The notes under the pieces: model-generated
What the model saw: the letters and a program-made list of their open reading frames with translations, nothing else
Told to the model about the DNA's origin: nothing
Databases searched by the model: none
Part shown: positions 27,626 through 39,051 of the stretch, piece after piece
How positions within the stretch are numbered: position 1 is the first letter of the stretch
Layout: every line of letters begins with the position of its first letter
Source: Calendula officinalis
Lineage: Eukaryota > Streptophyta > Magnoliopsida > Asterales > Asteraceae
Assembly: GCA_963853835.1 (NCBI GenBank)
Contig: OY970822.1
Location: forward strand, 12,773,501-12,837,500
Length of the DNA: 64,000 bases
Direction of reading: 5' to 3'
Made by a program: the position numbers and the translations under genes

Positions 27626-29211
27626 TGAAGCAAAAAAAAAAAAAAAAAAAAAGATTTTTGTCAACATTTATCCGACGCAAAATGGCAGTGAAAACGCTTG
27701 AAAAAGCTGATCATGGTTAGCACCCGTGGGACACACATCAGTAAAACAGCATTCTTTCGGTCTGTAACTGTAACACAAACCCTTTTTTTATTCAGACAAT
27801 ATTCGGGTATACATTAATTGATAGGATGAAATAATAGGAATTAAGTATGGATTGGTGGGATGAAGTTTTGAAGAATGCTGTTTGGTAGCTGAGATTGAGA
27901 AGCCAATTAGCTTTTCAGATGAACTATATGATTCTTTATTCCCATATAAGTGTTTATTTTTATGTAGTTTTGTGTTAATTTAGAGGCCGTAGAAAATGGT
28001 TGAAATTTGTTTGTTTACGGGCGGGAACTTTATTTATAGGCTATATGTCGGTAATTGTCACGTACTATTCACGAGAAACATTTTATATGTGCAGTAAATT
28101 CTTTTTGATCCGAACTTTTTTGTTGTATCTGGAAAATGATTCGTGATTTTTGTTATTTACACGTTTCGAACATTATTGTGGTATTTGCTAGCATACTAGA
28201 AATTATCTCTATGTCCTTGTAAACTTTATAGTTACCTTCATATCCTTCCAAACCTTTAAACCTTTTTTTTATGTCCAAAAACTTATTTTATTATCGATTA
28301 AATCGTGATAATATCAATAATAAACATGATTTCTAATAAATAATCAACTAATATATTGCATAATTATTTGATGATTATTGATATTATAATGATTTAATAA
28401 ATATTAAAATAGGTTTTTGGGCATAAAAGAGAGTTTTAAAGATTTAGAATGATATAAAGATAATTACAAAGTCTAGAAGGATATAGAGATAATTTATGTA
28501 TTTGAGAAGGATATAAAAATAATTTATGAATTTTATAAAGATATAAAAACAATTATCCCAAAATTATAAGCCTGCCCCTAGGTGTCGGCCCGTAGCTAAT
28601 CTTTAGGTTAGGAATCTTAAATAAACATATGTTTTTAATCTTTATCATTGACGTTAACAACTAGATTTTATTTTTGAACATAACTGATTCATACATTTCA
28701 TTCTATAAAAAACAACCAAATTCGTTAAAATGGCCGAACAAAACTTGTTTTTGGGTAGGTTGGCCAATTTATTTAAGAAAAGTGTGTAACCAAGTTTAAT
28801 GCTTAAGGCAATTTGAATAGACCTAAAATTATTAAAATGAACCGTGCACATCTATATTTCGAATGTCGCATGTTAACGTCATTTTCATTTTCTACGGGAT
28901 AGTTTTAGACTTTTAGTACATGAATTTCTTTTATCGAAGGATACCTATATATATTATGTACAAACTTTTTAATTGGATTTTGTATCAAATCAAATGATAT
29001 GATTATATATAAATTCACAAAACTAAATGAAAATAACTAAAGAGAAGGCTTAATGTATAAACATAATGTAAAAGTAATATGTAGATGTGTTTATGTACGT
29101 TAGTTGAAGTTTTATAGTAAATCGATAATCAATTATTTGGATGTTTGAAAATTTTAATTTGTGTACGTAACTAATACGAAGTATTAAAATAATAGGTGAA
29201 TATTAAATATC
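27626..29211. other. GAUT 3' region and intergenic
   Basis: An A-run lies about 8 bp after the GAUT stop. Several ATATAAAGATAATT-like phrases repeat at 28450-28560. No gene is seen. Confidence 0.45.
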
Positions 29212-29365
29212 GGGTTTTGCTAATGATAGCCCTTAGGGCTGTCACTAACATGCATAAAAAGTTTGTACATTGATTAAAAAAATAATATTCCTAAAATTCA
29301 GGGGTTGTCTTTTGTGTATTTTGCCTTTTTAATGACAGCCCTTAGGGCTGTCATTAACATTTTCC
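29212..29365. mobile_element. Palindrome-capped MITE, second type
   Basis: The left end reads GGGTTTTGCTAATGA followed by a near-perfect palindrome around GCCCTTAGGGC. The right end is an inverted copy with a perfect palindrome (TGACAGCCCTTAGGGCTGTCA). The design matches the element at 8461-8656 although the palindrome arms differ. Confidence 0.6.
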
Positions 29366-30300
29366 TTAAATATCTCCTACTTAAATATCAAAATACGCAA
29401 TTTATATTCAAGTATATAAATACGCTTTATATACGTATTATTTATTAAAACAGTTATTATCTACAGTTCTAATTATCACTTCTCCTAGAAATGAAATGAA
29501 GATATATTTGTACAAGAAAATATTAGCAAATTATCATTTTTGTTGATTCCGGATTACTTCCAACCATTGTTACTATTGACATTTTATTTTTCATCAAATC
29601 AAGGTCACGTCAACTGATGGTCAAACTGAGATACTAACGACAAGAATACACATATACTTCATATTAAGTTCTATAACATACATTATAAAATACACACATA
29701 AAATACTCATTTTTATTCAAATAAGCCCTAAACCACTCTCATCTTTTTTATCCTATAGCCTAACCGAAACTCTCAACCAATGAATGCAACTGAAGATTGC
29801 ATGCCAACAATGTCGATAGCTAAAACCCGCCGATTGAAAACCGACACTCACAATTAATACCCCTATCATATAACAATACAATTTTATTGAGATCCACTTT
29901 ATAAAGTCGCATAAAAATACAAGCTATCTGACTGTATTATTTCGCTAACATCGATAGATTTTATAAATATTCTTTACAGATTTTAATCGTCCTTGTACTA
30001 TCAGTAAGTATTAAGTAAGTTGGTACATAAAATACAATTTAGTACAATGAAATAGATTAAATTTGAAGAAAATGCCAACTGTGGCTGCCAATTGCATTCC
30101 ATGAATCATGGCTTACCTGGTGACTTGGATGGGTTTCCATACATCCCCACAACCCAATCACATCCATCCACGTGTACTTAGGTCCCACATCACCGATAAA
30201 CTTCGTCATCTTTCCCCCATTAAAATAACCGGCATGTCGTTTTATCACTTTCTTTAATAATACTCTGGACTCAGTTTTTATTTTTATTTTTATTTTCCAT
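29366..30300. other. Intergenic, nothing recognised
   Basis: AT-rich sequence without a recognisable gene. The 93-aa minus-strand frame at 30057-30338 has no family features. Confidence 0.45.
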
Positions 30301-30309
30301 CCAATCAGA

Positions 30310-31217
30310 TATGCAACTCGGAGGAGTCCTTTCCCCATTTTTCACTCCCATTTCTTAATTTTCTTCACGCCAACAAACCCTAGAAAAGGTAAGTTTATGG
30401 CATCGAGGATTCAATATATGCATGTTATCAGTGTGTAGATTTAGTGAGTTCTTGAATCTTATTCAGTAATCTGGTAATCTGTGTTAATTTGTATGTCATC
30501 GCTTTCGAAATGTGTTAAGAAGCCCTAATTTAATGGTTGTGTTCTTCGATTTATTTATCGCAGGTGGTATAATTTGGTGTTTTCTTCTGAATACAGTGTT
30601 GCGTATGAGCTGAGGTGAGGAATATGGCAAGTATTTAACTTCGACCTTGTGTTGCTTACTTGTAATATTAAGTTTATTTATTTGGTCTTCAGTTACGAAT
30701 TGTTCCCAATTTGGAAATTAAGTATGCATTTCGTGTAGTCTGGGTAAGATTTGTGCTTGGGTGCTGCTATGGTTAAATTTAGGGTTTTAAGGATTGTTCG
30801 CTATTATGTGATGAAAGAACGTCTAATTCATCATATAATTCTATTGATAGTTCTTATTAAACGTAATTATATGTGATTTCTAAGTTAATTGGATTTTGAC
30901 TTCCCTTATGTGTAAGCATTTTAGGGAAATTTAGCTCATTTACAAAATTATATCATGCTGCTGTAATTCTGCATATAGATAAAGAAACCAAAAGCAAAAT
31001 AGTAATATTGTGTAGAACAGGGGAGAATTTCAGATCAGTAAGTGTGATCTAGAAGTTAGGTTATATAGCTCTTTAATGGTATCAAACATATCCCAATACT
31101 GAGCAGAAAGTTTTTTTCAACCTGTGATACACAAACAGATTCTTCATCCGATACAAATTAGGTATGTAGTTGATTCTGACTACTTATGATACTTTTCCTA
31201 TTTATCATGTGCAGACA
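30310..31217 (+). other. EDL 5' leader with two introns
   Basis: Proposed leader exons end at 30388 (donor AAAAG|GTAAGT) and span 30564-30614 (acceptor TATCGCAG, donor CTGAG|GTGAGG). The second intron ends at 31214 (TGTGCAG), three bases before the ATG. Leader introns 30389-30563 and 30615-31214 are inferred from splice signals only. Confidence 0.5.
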
Positions 31218-31964
31218 ATGATCATAACAAAACAATACCGATGCATACACTCTGCCAGCTGTATGTGCACAAAAGGCCATTTAAGTGAAGATGTAATCTT
31301 CCTACTTCTTCAACATCTAAACTGGAATCCCAAAATAATCGCAACACTTTCATGTGTATGCAAATGGTTCGATGATCTTATGAAAAGAGTTCTCTGGAAA
31401 GAATTTTGTAGAACACGAGCTCCTAAAATGATGCATGATCTCCAATCAAGTGGTAGTCACAGTGTTGATGGAAACTGGAGTGCACTTGGAAAACTTTTAA
31501 TATACTGTTCTGGATGCAAAAAAGACGGTTTATTTAACAAAATTCATATTCCTGGCCATTTTGCTTACCGAACGAGGTTTTCTAGAACATCGGGAAAAAG
31601 TTTTCTGTTACCAAATTGTCGAACCGATGTTTTGTATGTATCGGACCCGTGTGAGCATTTGGATCAAGGTGAAGAAGGTGATGTGGGGTTTTTCCGAGGG
31701 GTATTTAAGTCATTTGCCACATCGAAAGTGCGTAAGATGCTTGTTAGAAAGGGTGCTAAATTTCACCCAACTGAGTTTTGCCCGTATTGTAAAGGGAAGC
31801 TGTGGAGTATGTTGCAAGCTAAAATGATCCCACAAAGTGCCAGCTGTCGTTTGGGTGCTTATGAAGATTGTATCGAGTATTTTGTGTGTCTTAATGGACA
31901 TGTTCTTGGTGTTTGTACTCTTTTGCCCTTATCTGATTCAGAGGAGGTTTCAGAATTGGAGTAA
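31218..31964 (+). CDS. EDL1: EID1-like F-box protein
   Basis: The 248-aa intronless protein is an SCF ubiquitin-ligase substrate receptor of the EID1-like family, whose members modulate phytochrome and ABA signalling. The N-terminus MIITKQYRCIHSASC is followed by an F-box at about residues 20-60 (LSEDVIFLLLQHLNWNPK, then LSCVCKWFDDL). The rest is the family-specific cysteine-rich region with CSGC, FCPYC and ECFVCLNGH-like pairs, which may bind a metal. The start at 31218 is preferred over an in-frame ATG at 31170 because a splice acceptor lies between them. EDL1 and EDL2 are close paralogues; the length fits EDL2 and the local gene order fits the EDL1/EDL2 block. Confidence 0.88.
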   Translation: MIITKQYRCIHSASCMCTKGHLSEDVIFLLLQHLNWNPKIIATLSCVCKWFDDLMKRVLWKEFCRTRAPKMMHDLQSSGSHSVDGNWSALGKLLIYCSGCKKDGLFNKIHIPGHFAYRTRFSRTSGKSFLLPNCRTDVLYVSDPCEHLDQGEEGDVGFFRGVFKSFATSKVRKMLVRKGAKFHPTEFCPYCKGKLWSMLQAKMIPQSASCRLGAYEDCIEYFVCLNGHVLGVCTLLPLSDSEEVSELE

Positions 31965-32975
31965 TATTATAATATCCTAACAGTTCATTCAGGTAAATTT
32001 GTATTTTTTTCATATTAACTATGTTATTTCTAACAGGGTGTTTGGATTTGTGGTTAGGTACTTGATTGTGGACTACCTGTTTGGCAACGATTGTAAGATG
32101 GGAAATTGGTTAGAAACAACAATTAGCAGCTTGTTTTTGTGTCCAATCTAAATCTGTCATCGTTTATTGTGATATATTTTTCTTATTAGATGTGATACTC
32201 TGTTGTTGAACGAATTACACTATTGTTTACCTATTGATGGTAGATGAATCAAAAATATGTTGTTACCGTTAGTAGTTATATTCATGTAAAACGTTGGTTT
32301 ATGGCTGTCTGAAAATAGTTTTGAACGTAAATGACAAAAAAATATAAGTTTAATAAATACTGAATGTCAGTAATAACTTTGGTTTATTAATATAGTATCG
32401 TTGATATATTAAATCAGAAAATGTAATAACTTTGATTTAATTTCTGGTTTATTAATTTAGTTACTGAGCCGTGTCAGTAATACATTTTTATATGAGAATT
32501 GATATTGCTACCACAATTTTTAATGCTTATACCACACAGTACAGTTTTTATAGCTAACTGTACAAGTATATTAAGCATTAGATGTGGTACATACCTTAAA
32601 AGTTGTGGTAAAAAAATCACCCCCTTTTTTATATCCTTGAGGATCTCATTGAGGATCTTTTACATGAGAAATTGCACCAATCATACTCAGTACCTTATTT
32701 ACAAAAGATCCTCAAGGATATATATAAAAATGATCAACAAAGTCTAGTTGTTTAACACGAAATGAAGTCAAGAAATTCCCCAAACCGATTTCCGATAATT
32801 GGTAGAACCTACTTACACATGTATTTAACCGAATATGAATATTCCATTGATTGTCTTTCATTGAAGCTTCATGTTCTTGACTATACTTCATTTGTCAATT
32901 ATGTCCGAAAATCAAACACACCATCAAATTCTCATATGATTTTCTGCAATATGTAGAAATTAGAGCATCTACCAC
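31965..32975. other. EDL 3' flank with two small inverted repeats
   Basis: Positions 32509-32610 fold back on TACCACAA/TTGTGGTA ends, and 32632-32720 on TATCCTTGAGGATC/GATCCTCAAGGATA ends. Both look like short MITEs. No gene is seen. Confidence 0.5.
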
Positions 32976-33182
32976 CAGGGGCGGAATTATAACTTTTCAA
33001 CAGTGGTAGCACAAAAAAAATTTCCGGATACAAAATGAAAGATAAAAAAAAATTCTAAAAATACGATTGCATCAAATATATAAAAAAAAAGTTCTAAAAA
33101 TACGATTACATCAAATATAAAAAAAAAGTCCTAAAAATACGATTGTATCAAATAAATAAAAAATAGTGTAAGATCTTGCATT

Positions 33183-35832
33183 CTAAAGTTGGCATCTCCG
33201 TGTAGACATTTTTTGAAAGCGATCCATTACATCTTCAAACTTCACTTCCATAAGAGCTTCTTTTTCAACATTACAAATCAATGCATCGTTCATAAAATTA
33301 TCACCCATTTTATTACGCAAGTCGGTCTTTAATAACTTCATCGCAGAAAAACATCTTTCCACCGTTGCAGTTGCGACGGGTAAAACCAAGGCCAACTTTA
33401 ATAACCTATAAACCAAAGGATAAGAACGATGTTTCCCCATTATCACCATCATACGAGAAAGGTCGGCAATTCCCTTCAAACTAGCGAATCGGCAATCATT
33501 ATGCATAGAGTGATGATATATTTCAAGTTCACCATCAAGTTGCATCCTCTCTAAATCATTAAAATCATTTTTGTACAACTCACTCAGCTTCAACAACTTT
33601 GTTTTGTCAAAGTTAGCAAATGAATTACAAGGACTTAAAGCCCCCATGTATTCAAGTAATTGGGTGCTTACTTCACTAAATCGATCCCCGAATTCTGAAT
33701 TCTGCATATCCAAAACTGTGTTGAAAATTTCAACTTCAAAATGATATTGATTAGTAACTTTAGTGACCCGATTTCTCGAATTGACATAATTTTCGGCCAT
33801 ATCCACAACGCCAATATTATGTTTACGACAAAAGGAAAGTACTTTTGCCAAAGTCTTAGCAAACCCCGTAGCTCTTAAAGCTTTCAATGCATTCATTGTC
33901 CCCGTAACCAAAGAAGCTGCTTCTAAAATATCTTGGTCCTTTTGTTGAAGGCGTTTTGACAATATACCCGTGAGGTTTAAAACTTCACACATCAAATGTA
34001 AGTAAAACAAGAAATCAATTGTCTTAAAGTAGTTCAAAATACCTCTTGCTTGATTTCGGTTACTTAAAGTTGATCCGTCCTCTTCAACATATTCAAGAAC
34101 CCCAATAACCTCCGGAAATAAGTTCATTAAACTTATGATTGTTTTGATATGTGAACCCCATCTTGTATCTCCTGCTCTTTGAAGAGAACTCTCTTGATTT
34201 AATCCTCTTCCAGTTTCAAGTTCTCCAGTACCAATTGCATTTTGCACCCTTTCTCTATAATTCTCTCGTACCATATCTTTTCTTTTACAAGAAGCACATA
34301 CCACATTAACCACCAAAGAAATTTGCTCAAAAAAGTCCTTCACACCGTCATGGTTTTTTGCTACTGCCACAATTACTAACTGAAGTTGGTGCGCAAAGCA
34401 ATGTACATAATGTGCTGAATCATTATCTTGTAATATCAAAGCTTTTAGACCATTGAACGCACCTCGCATATTACTTGCCCCATCATAACCTTGTCCTCTT
34501 ACCTGTTAGAAGAAAAAAAGATATATAGTGAATAATATTAAATTAAATAATCAGCAAAAAAAAAAAAAAAATCAATTACCTGAGTCATGCTCAACTTATT
34601 ACTGGTAAATACTTCATCTATGGCCTCTTTAAGAGTCAAAGATGATGTATCTTTCACGTGCACAATTCCAATGAATCTTTCCTTCACAATTCCAAGACTA
34701 TCGACATATCTCAAAACTATAGCCATTTGTTCTTTTTTTGATACATCACTAGATTCATCCACCAATAAAGCAAACACATCATTACCAATTTCTTTGCAAA
34801 TACCCATAATTATCTCTTTTGAGAAACATTCAACAATTTCTTTTTGAGTCTTTGGGGATGTCACTTGATTATTTTGAGGAGCCTTATCTAAAGTAACATT
34901 GTAAATGATTTCACTATGATCTCGAATTAAAGATATTCCATCAATGAAAAGACTTCTAGAAAGAGAGCCACTCGACTCATCATGACCACGAAATGGTAAT
35001 GCATTCTTCAATAAATATCTTGAAACACCAACTGAAACACGTAATCGAAGTTTATAGTTTGCCTCTTCAAGTTCAGTTTGCTTTTTAAATGAAACACCAA
35101 TAGATTGTTTTTCTTTCATTAAAAAGTCACACTTTTGTCGTGCTTTGTTGTGCAAACTATCAATATTACCCACATGAATCCTTAATGCTTCTTTTTTACT
35201 CCAACTATTAAAACCTTCTGTAACAAATGCATCTCGTCCACCTTGTTGTCCCACTATGTCTCCAACCAAATAGCAAAATAAACAATACGCTTTGTCTTGT
35301 TTTATGCTATACTCTAACCAATCGAATTCATTAAACCATTCAGCGACAAAACGTCTTGTTTTATTACCTATTTTCTTTGTTGGAAATGTATGACCAGTTG
35401 GTTGACAAGCTCCTTGAAGCAAATATGCCCTTCTTATTTCATCTACATGATTTGGATTATACGTTGCAATCTTTGGTCTATCCGCCGGGTCCCTTGGAAA
35501 ATCATTTATATCAACACTTGTATTTGGAATACTTTTAGATGGTGGATTTTGTGGTGTTTGTGGAATTACATTAGAAACCGAAGGGAGTGGTTGATTTGAT
35601 TCATTGGAACATGGTTTTTTGGAAGGTCCTATCACACTTTCATTAGGACTTTGTCTTGGCTTCTTAAAAAAAGACCCAATGTTAGCCTACAATTTGAGAA
35701 CAATCAATTAAAACAATTTAAGAATTAATTTTTTAAATCATAAACCTACTAATTGACAATTAAAATAATCCAAGAACTAATTAAATTGGAACTAATTTCA
35801 TCAAAATTTTATGTTGAACTTACTTGCTTCAT
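33183..35832 (-). CDS. hAT transposase, zinc-finger MYM-like
   Basis: Three exons on the minus strand join in phase: 35832-35824 (only Met-Lys-Gln), 35686-34580 and 34502-33183, about 811 aa. A TTF-type zinc finger lies near residues 95-180 (AYCLFCYL near 140). A DUF4371 region follows, with LLVDESSDVS carrying the first catalytic aspartate near 310. The C-terminal hAT dimerisation domain shows TATVERCFSAMKLLKTDLRN near 745. Length and order match full plant members of this family, and no stop or frameshift interrupts it. It could still be transposition-competent. The tiny first exon was accepted because MKQANIGSFFKKP is a common start in the family. Confidence 0.88.
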
Positions 35833-36520
35833 TGTAGGATTTGAAGAGATGATTTATGAATTCCCTTTTCAGTCAATCCTTTTGCATCTGTAAATATATA
35901 AATGTCTAATTATCTATCAATATATCAAATATCACATCTATTATTATAAATTTATAAATTGTGAAGACACATCACACTAAAAATATTATTATAATAGATT
36001 AAGATACAAAGTACATAACAATTATGACAATGGCATATTAAAATATTCATAGATCACATATAGATGCATCGATCAGTAGCTAAAGGAAAATATTAAATAA
36101 ATAAATAAATCATACAAATTTCGACTGAGATATAAATCATAGATCATATAGATGCCTATGTAGTCTATTAAGATTTGATAAATACATATTAAATAAATTA
36201 TAGGCAAAGGAAAATAGTGTACAACAGTGCAAGCTACTCACAAAATACGACTGAGAAGATAATACTTACAAGTTTCGAGTGAAAAGACAGGTGAGGCGGT
36301 GGCGTATGTCAGACTGAGGGAGGAAGACTATTAATAAATAATTAGGTTTAGGTTTTGAGTTGGGTTTTGTGTTGGACTATTAATAAATATTTGGGTTTTA
36401 TTTTAATATTATCTTATGCTATTGGGTACTTTTTTTAATCTGATAGTAACACTATATTAAAAAAAAATTAAAAATTTTGTGCAACCTAAAAAAAATTGAG
36501 TAGTGGCCCGTGCCACCACC
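35833..36520. other. hAT 5' non-coding part
   Basis: AT-rich DNA between the transposase start and the right end of the hAT element. No frame is recognised. Confidence 0.5.
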
Positions 36521-36524
36521 AAAA

Positions 36525-36693
36525 TATTAGTAAATATGTAAACTATATTATGTGAATATATTGTTTAGAATAGTTGGTTAGTTATTGATAGGTAAGATAT
36601 TATTTGATATTATTTCCTTGTAATCCTTTCCCCTATATATAGGGTTATTTGTGTATAATGAAAGGTATTCAGTTTCCACCATAATCACTTTTA
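36525..36693 (+). repeat. 5' LTR of the copia element
   Basis: Left LTR, 169 bp, beginning TATTAGTAAATATG and ending CACTTTTA. Its start is not the usual TG...CA form, but it is fixed by identity with the right LTR and the target duplication. Confidence 0.88.
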
Positions 36694-36939
36694 TGGTATC
36701 AAAGCAAATACTCTAAAAACCCTAGCCGATTTTTCAAACAACCCTAGCCGACCCTTTACGAACGGCGACCATGGCACCAGCTTCGAACACCAATCTATCA
36801 TCATCATCAACAACGACTGATCAGAACCACCCCCGCCCAACAGCCCTACTTCCCCACCGCCCAACCACAACCCCCCACCAATCCCGCCCACCCCTCCGCC
36901 CCCCCTCCACCACAGCCGCAACCCGATAACACCCATACC

Positions 36940-38574
36940 ATGACCACCCGAGCCAAAGCCGGAATATTTAAACCCCGTCAGCCCCTCAACCTTCACTCCA
37001 CCACCACCCCACCCATTTCAGCCGTCCCGCCCACATATGATAAAGCATTCCGGGACCCTAATTGGCTAAATGCAATGAAGGATGAATATGATGCATTAAT
37101 TACCAACAATACATGGGAGCTTGTACCCCGTCCCACCGATCGCCCGATTATTAGATGCATGTGGCTTTTCCGCCATAAATACAACGCGGACGGTTCTTTA
37201 CAAAGGTACAAAGCACGCTTAGTGGTAAACGGTAAATCTCAAACAGTTGGTATAGATTGCGATGACACCTTTAGCCCGGTAGTCAAACCGGCCACGATTC
37301 GTACGGTTTTAAGTCTCACGGTCTCACGCTCATGGCCCATTCACCAGCTTGATGTGAAAAACGCATTTTTACACGGGGAATTACAAGAAACTGTTTTTAT
37401 GCATCAACCGCCAGGTTTTGTTGACAAAAGTCAACCACATCATGTTTGTCGACTTCAAAAGTCGCTTTATGGGCTCAAACAGGCACCCAGGGCCTGGTAC
37501 ACTCGGTTCGCCACTTATATTACATCAAACGGGTTTCGGAGTAGCACGTGTGACAACTCATTATTTATCTACCGAAAGGGCACACAAACAGCTTATCTAC
37601 TATTATACGTAGACGATATCATACTTACGGCATCCGATTCTACACTTCTAAAATCCATCATTCAGACTCTATCGAAGGAATTTGCCATGTCCGACCTCGG
37701 TAAGTTGCACCACTTCTTGGGAATTTCAGTTAAAAGAGATGGTAATGGTTTATTTCTATCGCAATCTCAATATGCTCAAGACATAATTAAACGGGCTTCC
37801 ATGACTTCATGCAACCCGTGTCATACGCCCGTGGACACATCGTCCAAACTAACTGCCACCGCGGGCAAACCGCTAGAAGACGGAACAATATATAGAAGTT
37901 TGGCCGGGGCGCTACAATACCTCACTTTCACACGGCCCGACATATCTTATGCGGTGCAACAAATTTGTCTTTTCATGCATGCCCCCCGCGATTCTCATTT
38001 TAATTTCATGAAACGCATATTGAGATACATCAAGGGAACCATCGAGTACGGGGTCCGCATTATCGCATCACCCAGTCATAACCTTACCGCCTATTCTGAC
38101 GCTGACTGGGGTGGATGCCCTGACTCACGAAGATCGACCTCGGGCTATTGTGTTTATTTGGGTGACAACTTGATTTCATGGTCTTCTAAACGTCAATCAA
38201 CCATATCTCGATCAAGTGCCGAGGCGGAATACCGCGGCGTTGCTAATGCCGTCGCCGAGACAAGTTGGCTTCGAAACCTATTGTTAGAACTTCACGCTCC
38301 GCTTAGCAAGGCCACCATTGTATACTGTGATAATGTCTCGGCCGTCTACCTTTCGGGAAACCCGGTTCAACACCAACGTACAAAGCATGTTGAAATAGAC
38401 ATCCATTTTGTCCGGGAAAAAGTTAAAATTGGCCATATTCGAGTCTTACACGTGCCTGCCGCCTATCAATATGCCGATATCTTCACCAAAGGCTTACCTC
38501 GACAACTATTCGATTCATTCCGTACCAGTTTAGGCGTACGTCATCCTCTCGCTCAAACTGAAGGGGCCTATTAG
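36940..38574 (+). CDS. Ty1/copia reverse transcriptase-RNase H
   Basis: The 544-aa frame covers the copia RVT_2 domain and RNase H. The first RT aspartate lies in LDVKNAFLHG (residue 138) and the YVDD box is at 223-226. RNase H shows SDADWGG near 388, SSAEAEY near 430 and the CDN box near 480. The frame ends with a TAG inside the 3' LTR. An upstream remnant starting at 36771 (MAPASNTN, Ser/Pro-rich) is in another frame and stops near 36929. Gag body, protease and integrase are missing, so the element would depend on a relative in trans. The RT frame itself is unbroken. Confidence 0.9.
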   Translation: MTTRAKAGIFKPRQPLNLHSTTTPPISAVPPTYDKAFRDPNWLNAMKDEYDALITNNTWELVPRPTDRPIIRCMWLFRHKYNADGSLQRYKARLVVNGKSQTVGIDCDDTFSPVVKPATIRTVLSLTVSRSWPIHQLDVKNAFLHGELQETVFMHQPPGFVDKSQPHHVCRLQKSLYGLKQAPRAWYTRFATYITSNGFRSSTCDNSLFIYRKGTQTAYLLLYVDDIILTASDSTLLKSIIQTLSKEFAMSDLGKLHHFLGISVKRDGNGLFLSQSQYAQDIIKRASMTSCNPCHTPVDTSSKLTATAGKPLEDGTIYRSLAGALQYLTFTRPDISYAVQQICLFMHAPRDSHFNFMKRILRYIKGTIEYGVRIIASPSHNLTAYSDADWGGCPDSRRSTSGYCVYLGDNLISWSSKRQSTISRSSAEAEYRGVANAVAETSWLRNLLLELHAPLSKATIVYCDNVSAVYLSGNPVQHQRTKHVEIDIHFVREKVKIGHIRVLHVPAAYQYADIFTKGLPRQLFDSFRTSLGVRHPLAQTEGAY

Positions 38575-38737
38575 TAAATATGTAAACTATATTACGTGAA
38601 TATATTGTTTAGAATAGTTGGTTAGTTATTGATAGGTAAGATATTATTTGATATTATTTCCTTGTAATCCTTTCCCCTATATATAGGGTTATTTGTGTAT
38701 AATGAAAGGTATTCAGTTTCCACCATAATCACTTTTA
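38569..38737 (+). repeat. 3' LTR of the copia element
   Basis: Right LTR, 169 bp, with one difference from the left copy. Confidence 0.88.
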
Positions 38738-39014
38738 CAAAAATCAAACATATCTATATATCACCAGATGACGCCAACGTTTAAGAGTTATTGTTTTTTA
38801 TTTATTCATGATTTGCTATGGTTAATTTTTCTACTTACATATATGAAATTTGCTCTGACATATAGTATATTTAAGAAACTTTATTACAAAGTGTTAAAGC
38901 CAAGCAACTAATAATAGCAAAATGAAGTAATTAAATTAAGATAAGTTTATTCCAAACTACGAAAGCATGATAGAAAAGTAAAGTTATTAAATAAAAGAGG
39001 AAATAGTAGAACAT
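38738..39014 (-). pseudogene. Detached 3' part of an F-box pseudogene
   Basis: From about 38870 the sequence (AAAGTGTTAAAGCCAAGCAA, then AGTAAAGTTATTAAATAAAA) matches the 3' flank of the other F-box copies at 43970-44110 and 44230-44350. It is therefore the 3' end of the F-box pseudogene at 42031-42930, pushed away by the CACTA insertion between them. Confidence 0.6.
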
Positions 39015-39051
39015 GAAGATAGATCCACATATGATCCGCCACTGTACGTTG

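Larger units (their letters stand above)
32976..36524 (-). mobile_element. hAT transposon (ZMYM type)
   Basis: An intact-looking hAT transposase occupies most of this interval. The left end at 32976 begins CAGGGGCGG, typical of hAT inverted ends, with GTGGTAGCAC about 27 bp inside. At the right, GTGGTGGCAC (complement, near 36510) is the matching subterminal word. The last bases of the right end have been displaced by the copia insertion at 36525-38737 or have diverged, so I could not confirm the right terminus or an 8-bp target duplication. Confidence 0.7.
36525..38737 (+). mobile_element. Short Ty1/copia element, young insertion
   Basis: Two 169-bp LTRs (36525-36693 and 38569-38737) differ at a single visible base, TATGTG against TACGTG. 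A 5-bp target duplication CAAAA flanks them (36520-36524 and 38738-38742). TGGTATCAAAGC right after the left LTR is a near-perfect initiator-tRNA-Met primer site, and GAAGGGGCC before the right LTR is the polypurine tract. The interior is only about 1.9 kb and holds reverse transcriptase and RNase H. Protease and integrase are absent, and only a proline-rich remnant precedes RT. Confidence 0.88.

Noticed and set aside
31170..31217. Longer start for the EID1-like protein
   Set aside because: The extra 16 residues do not resemble the family and a splice acceptor (TGTGCAG at 31214) lies directly before the ATG at 31218.
36691..36996. Glycine-rich minus-strand frame
   Set aside because: It is the antisense of the proline-rich copia leader.
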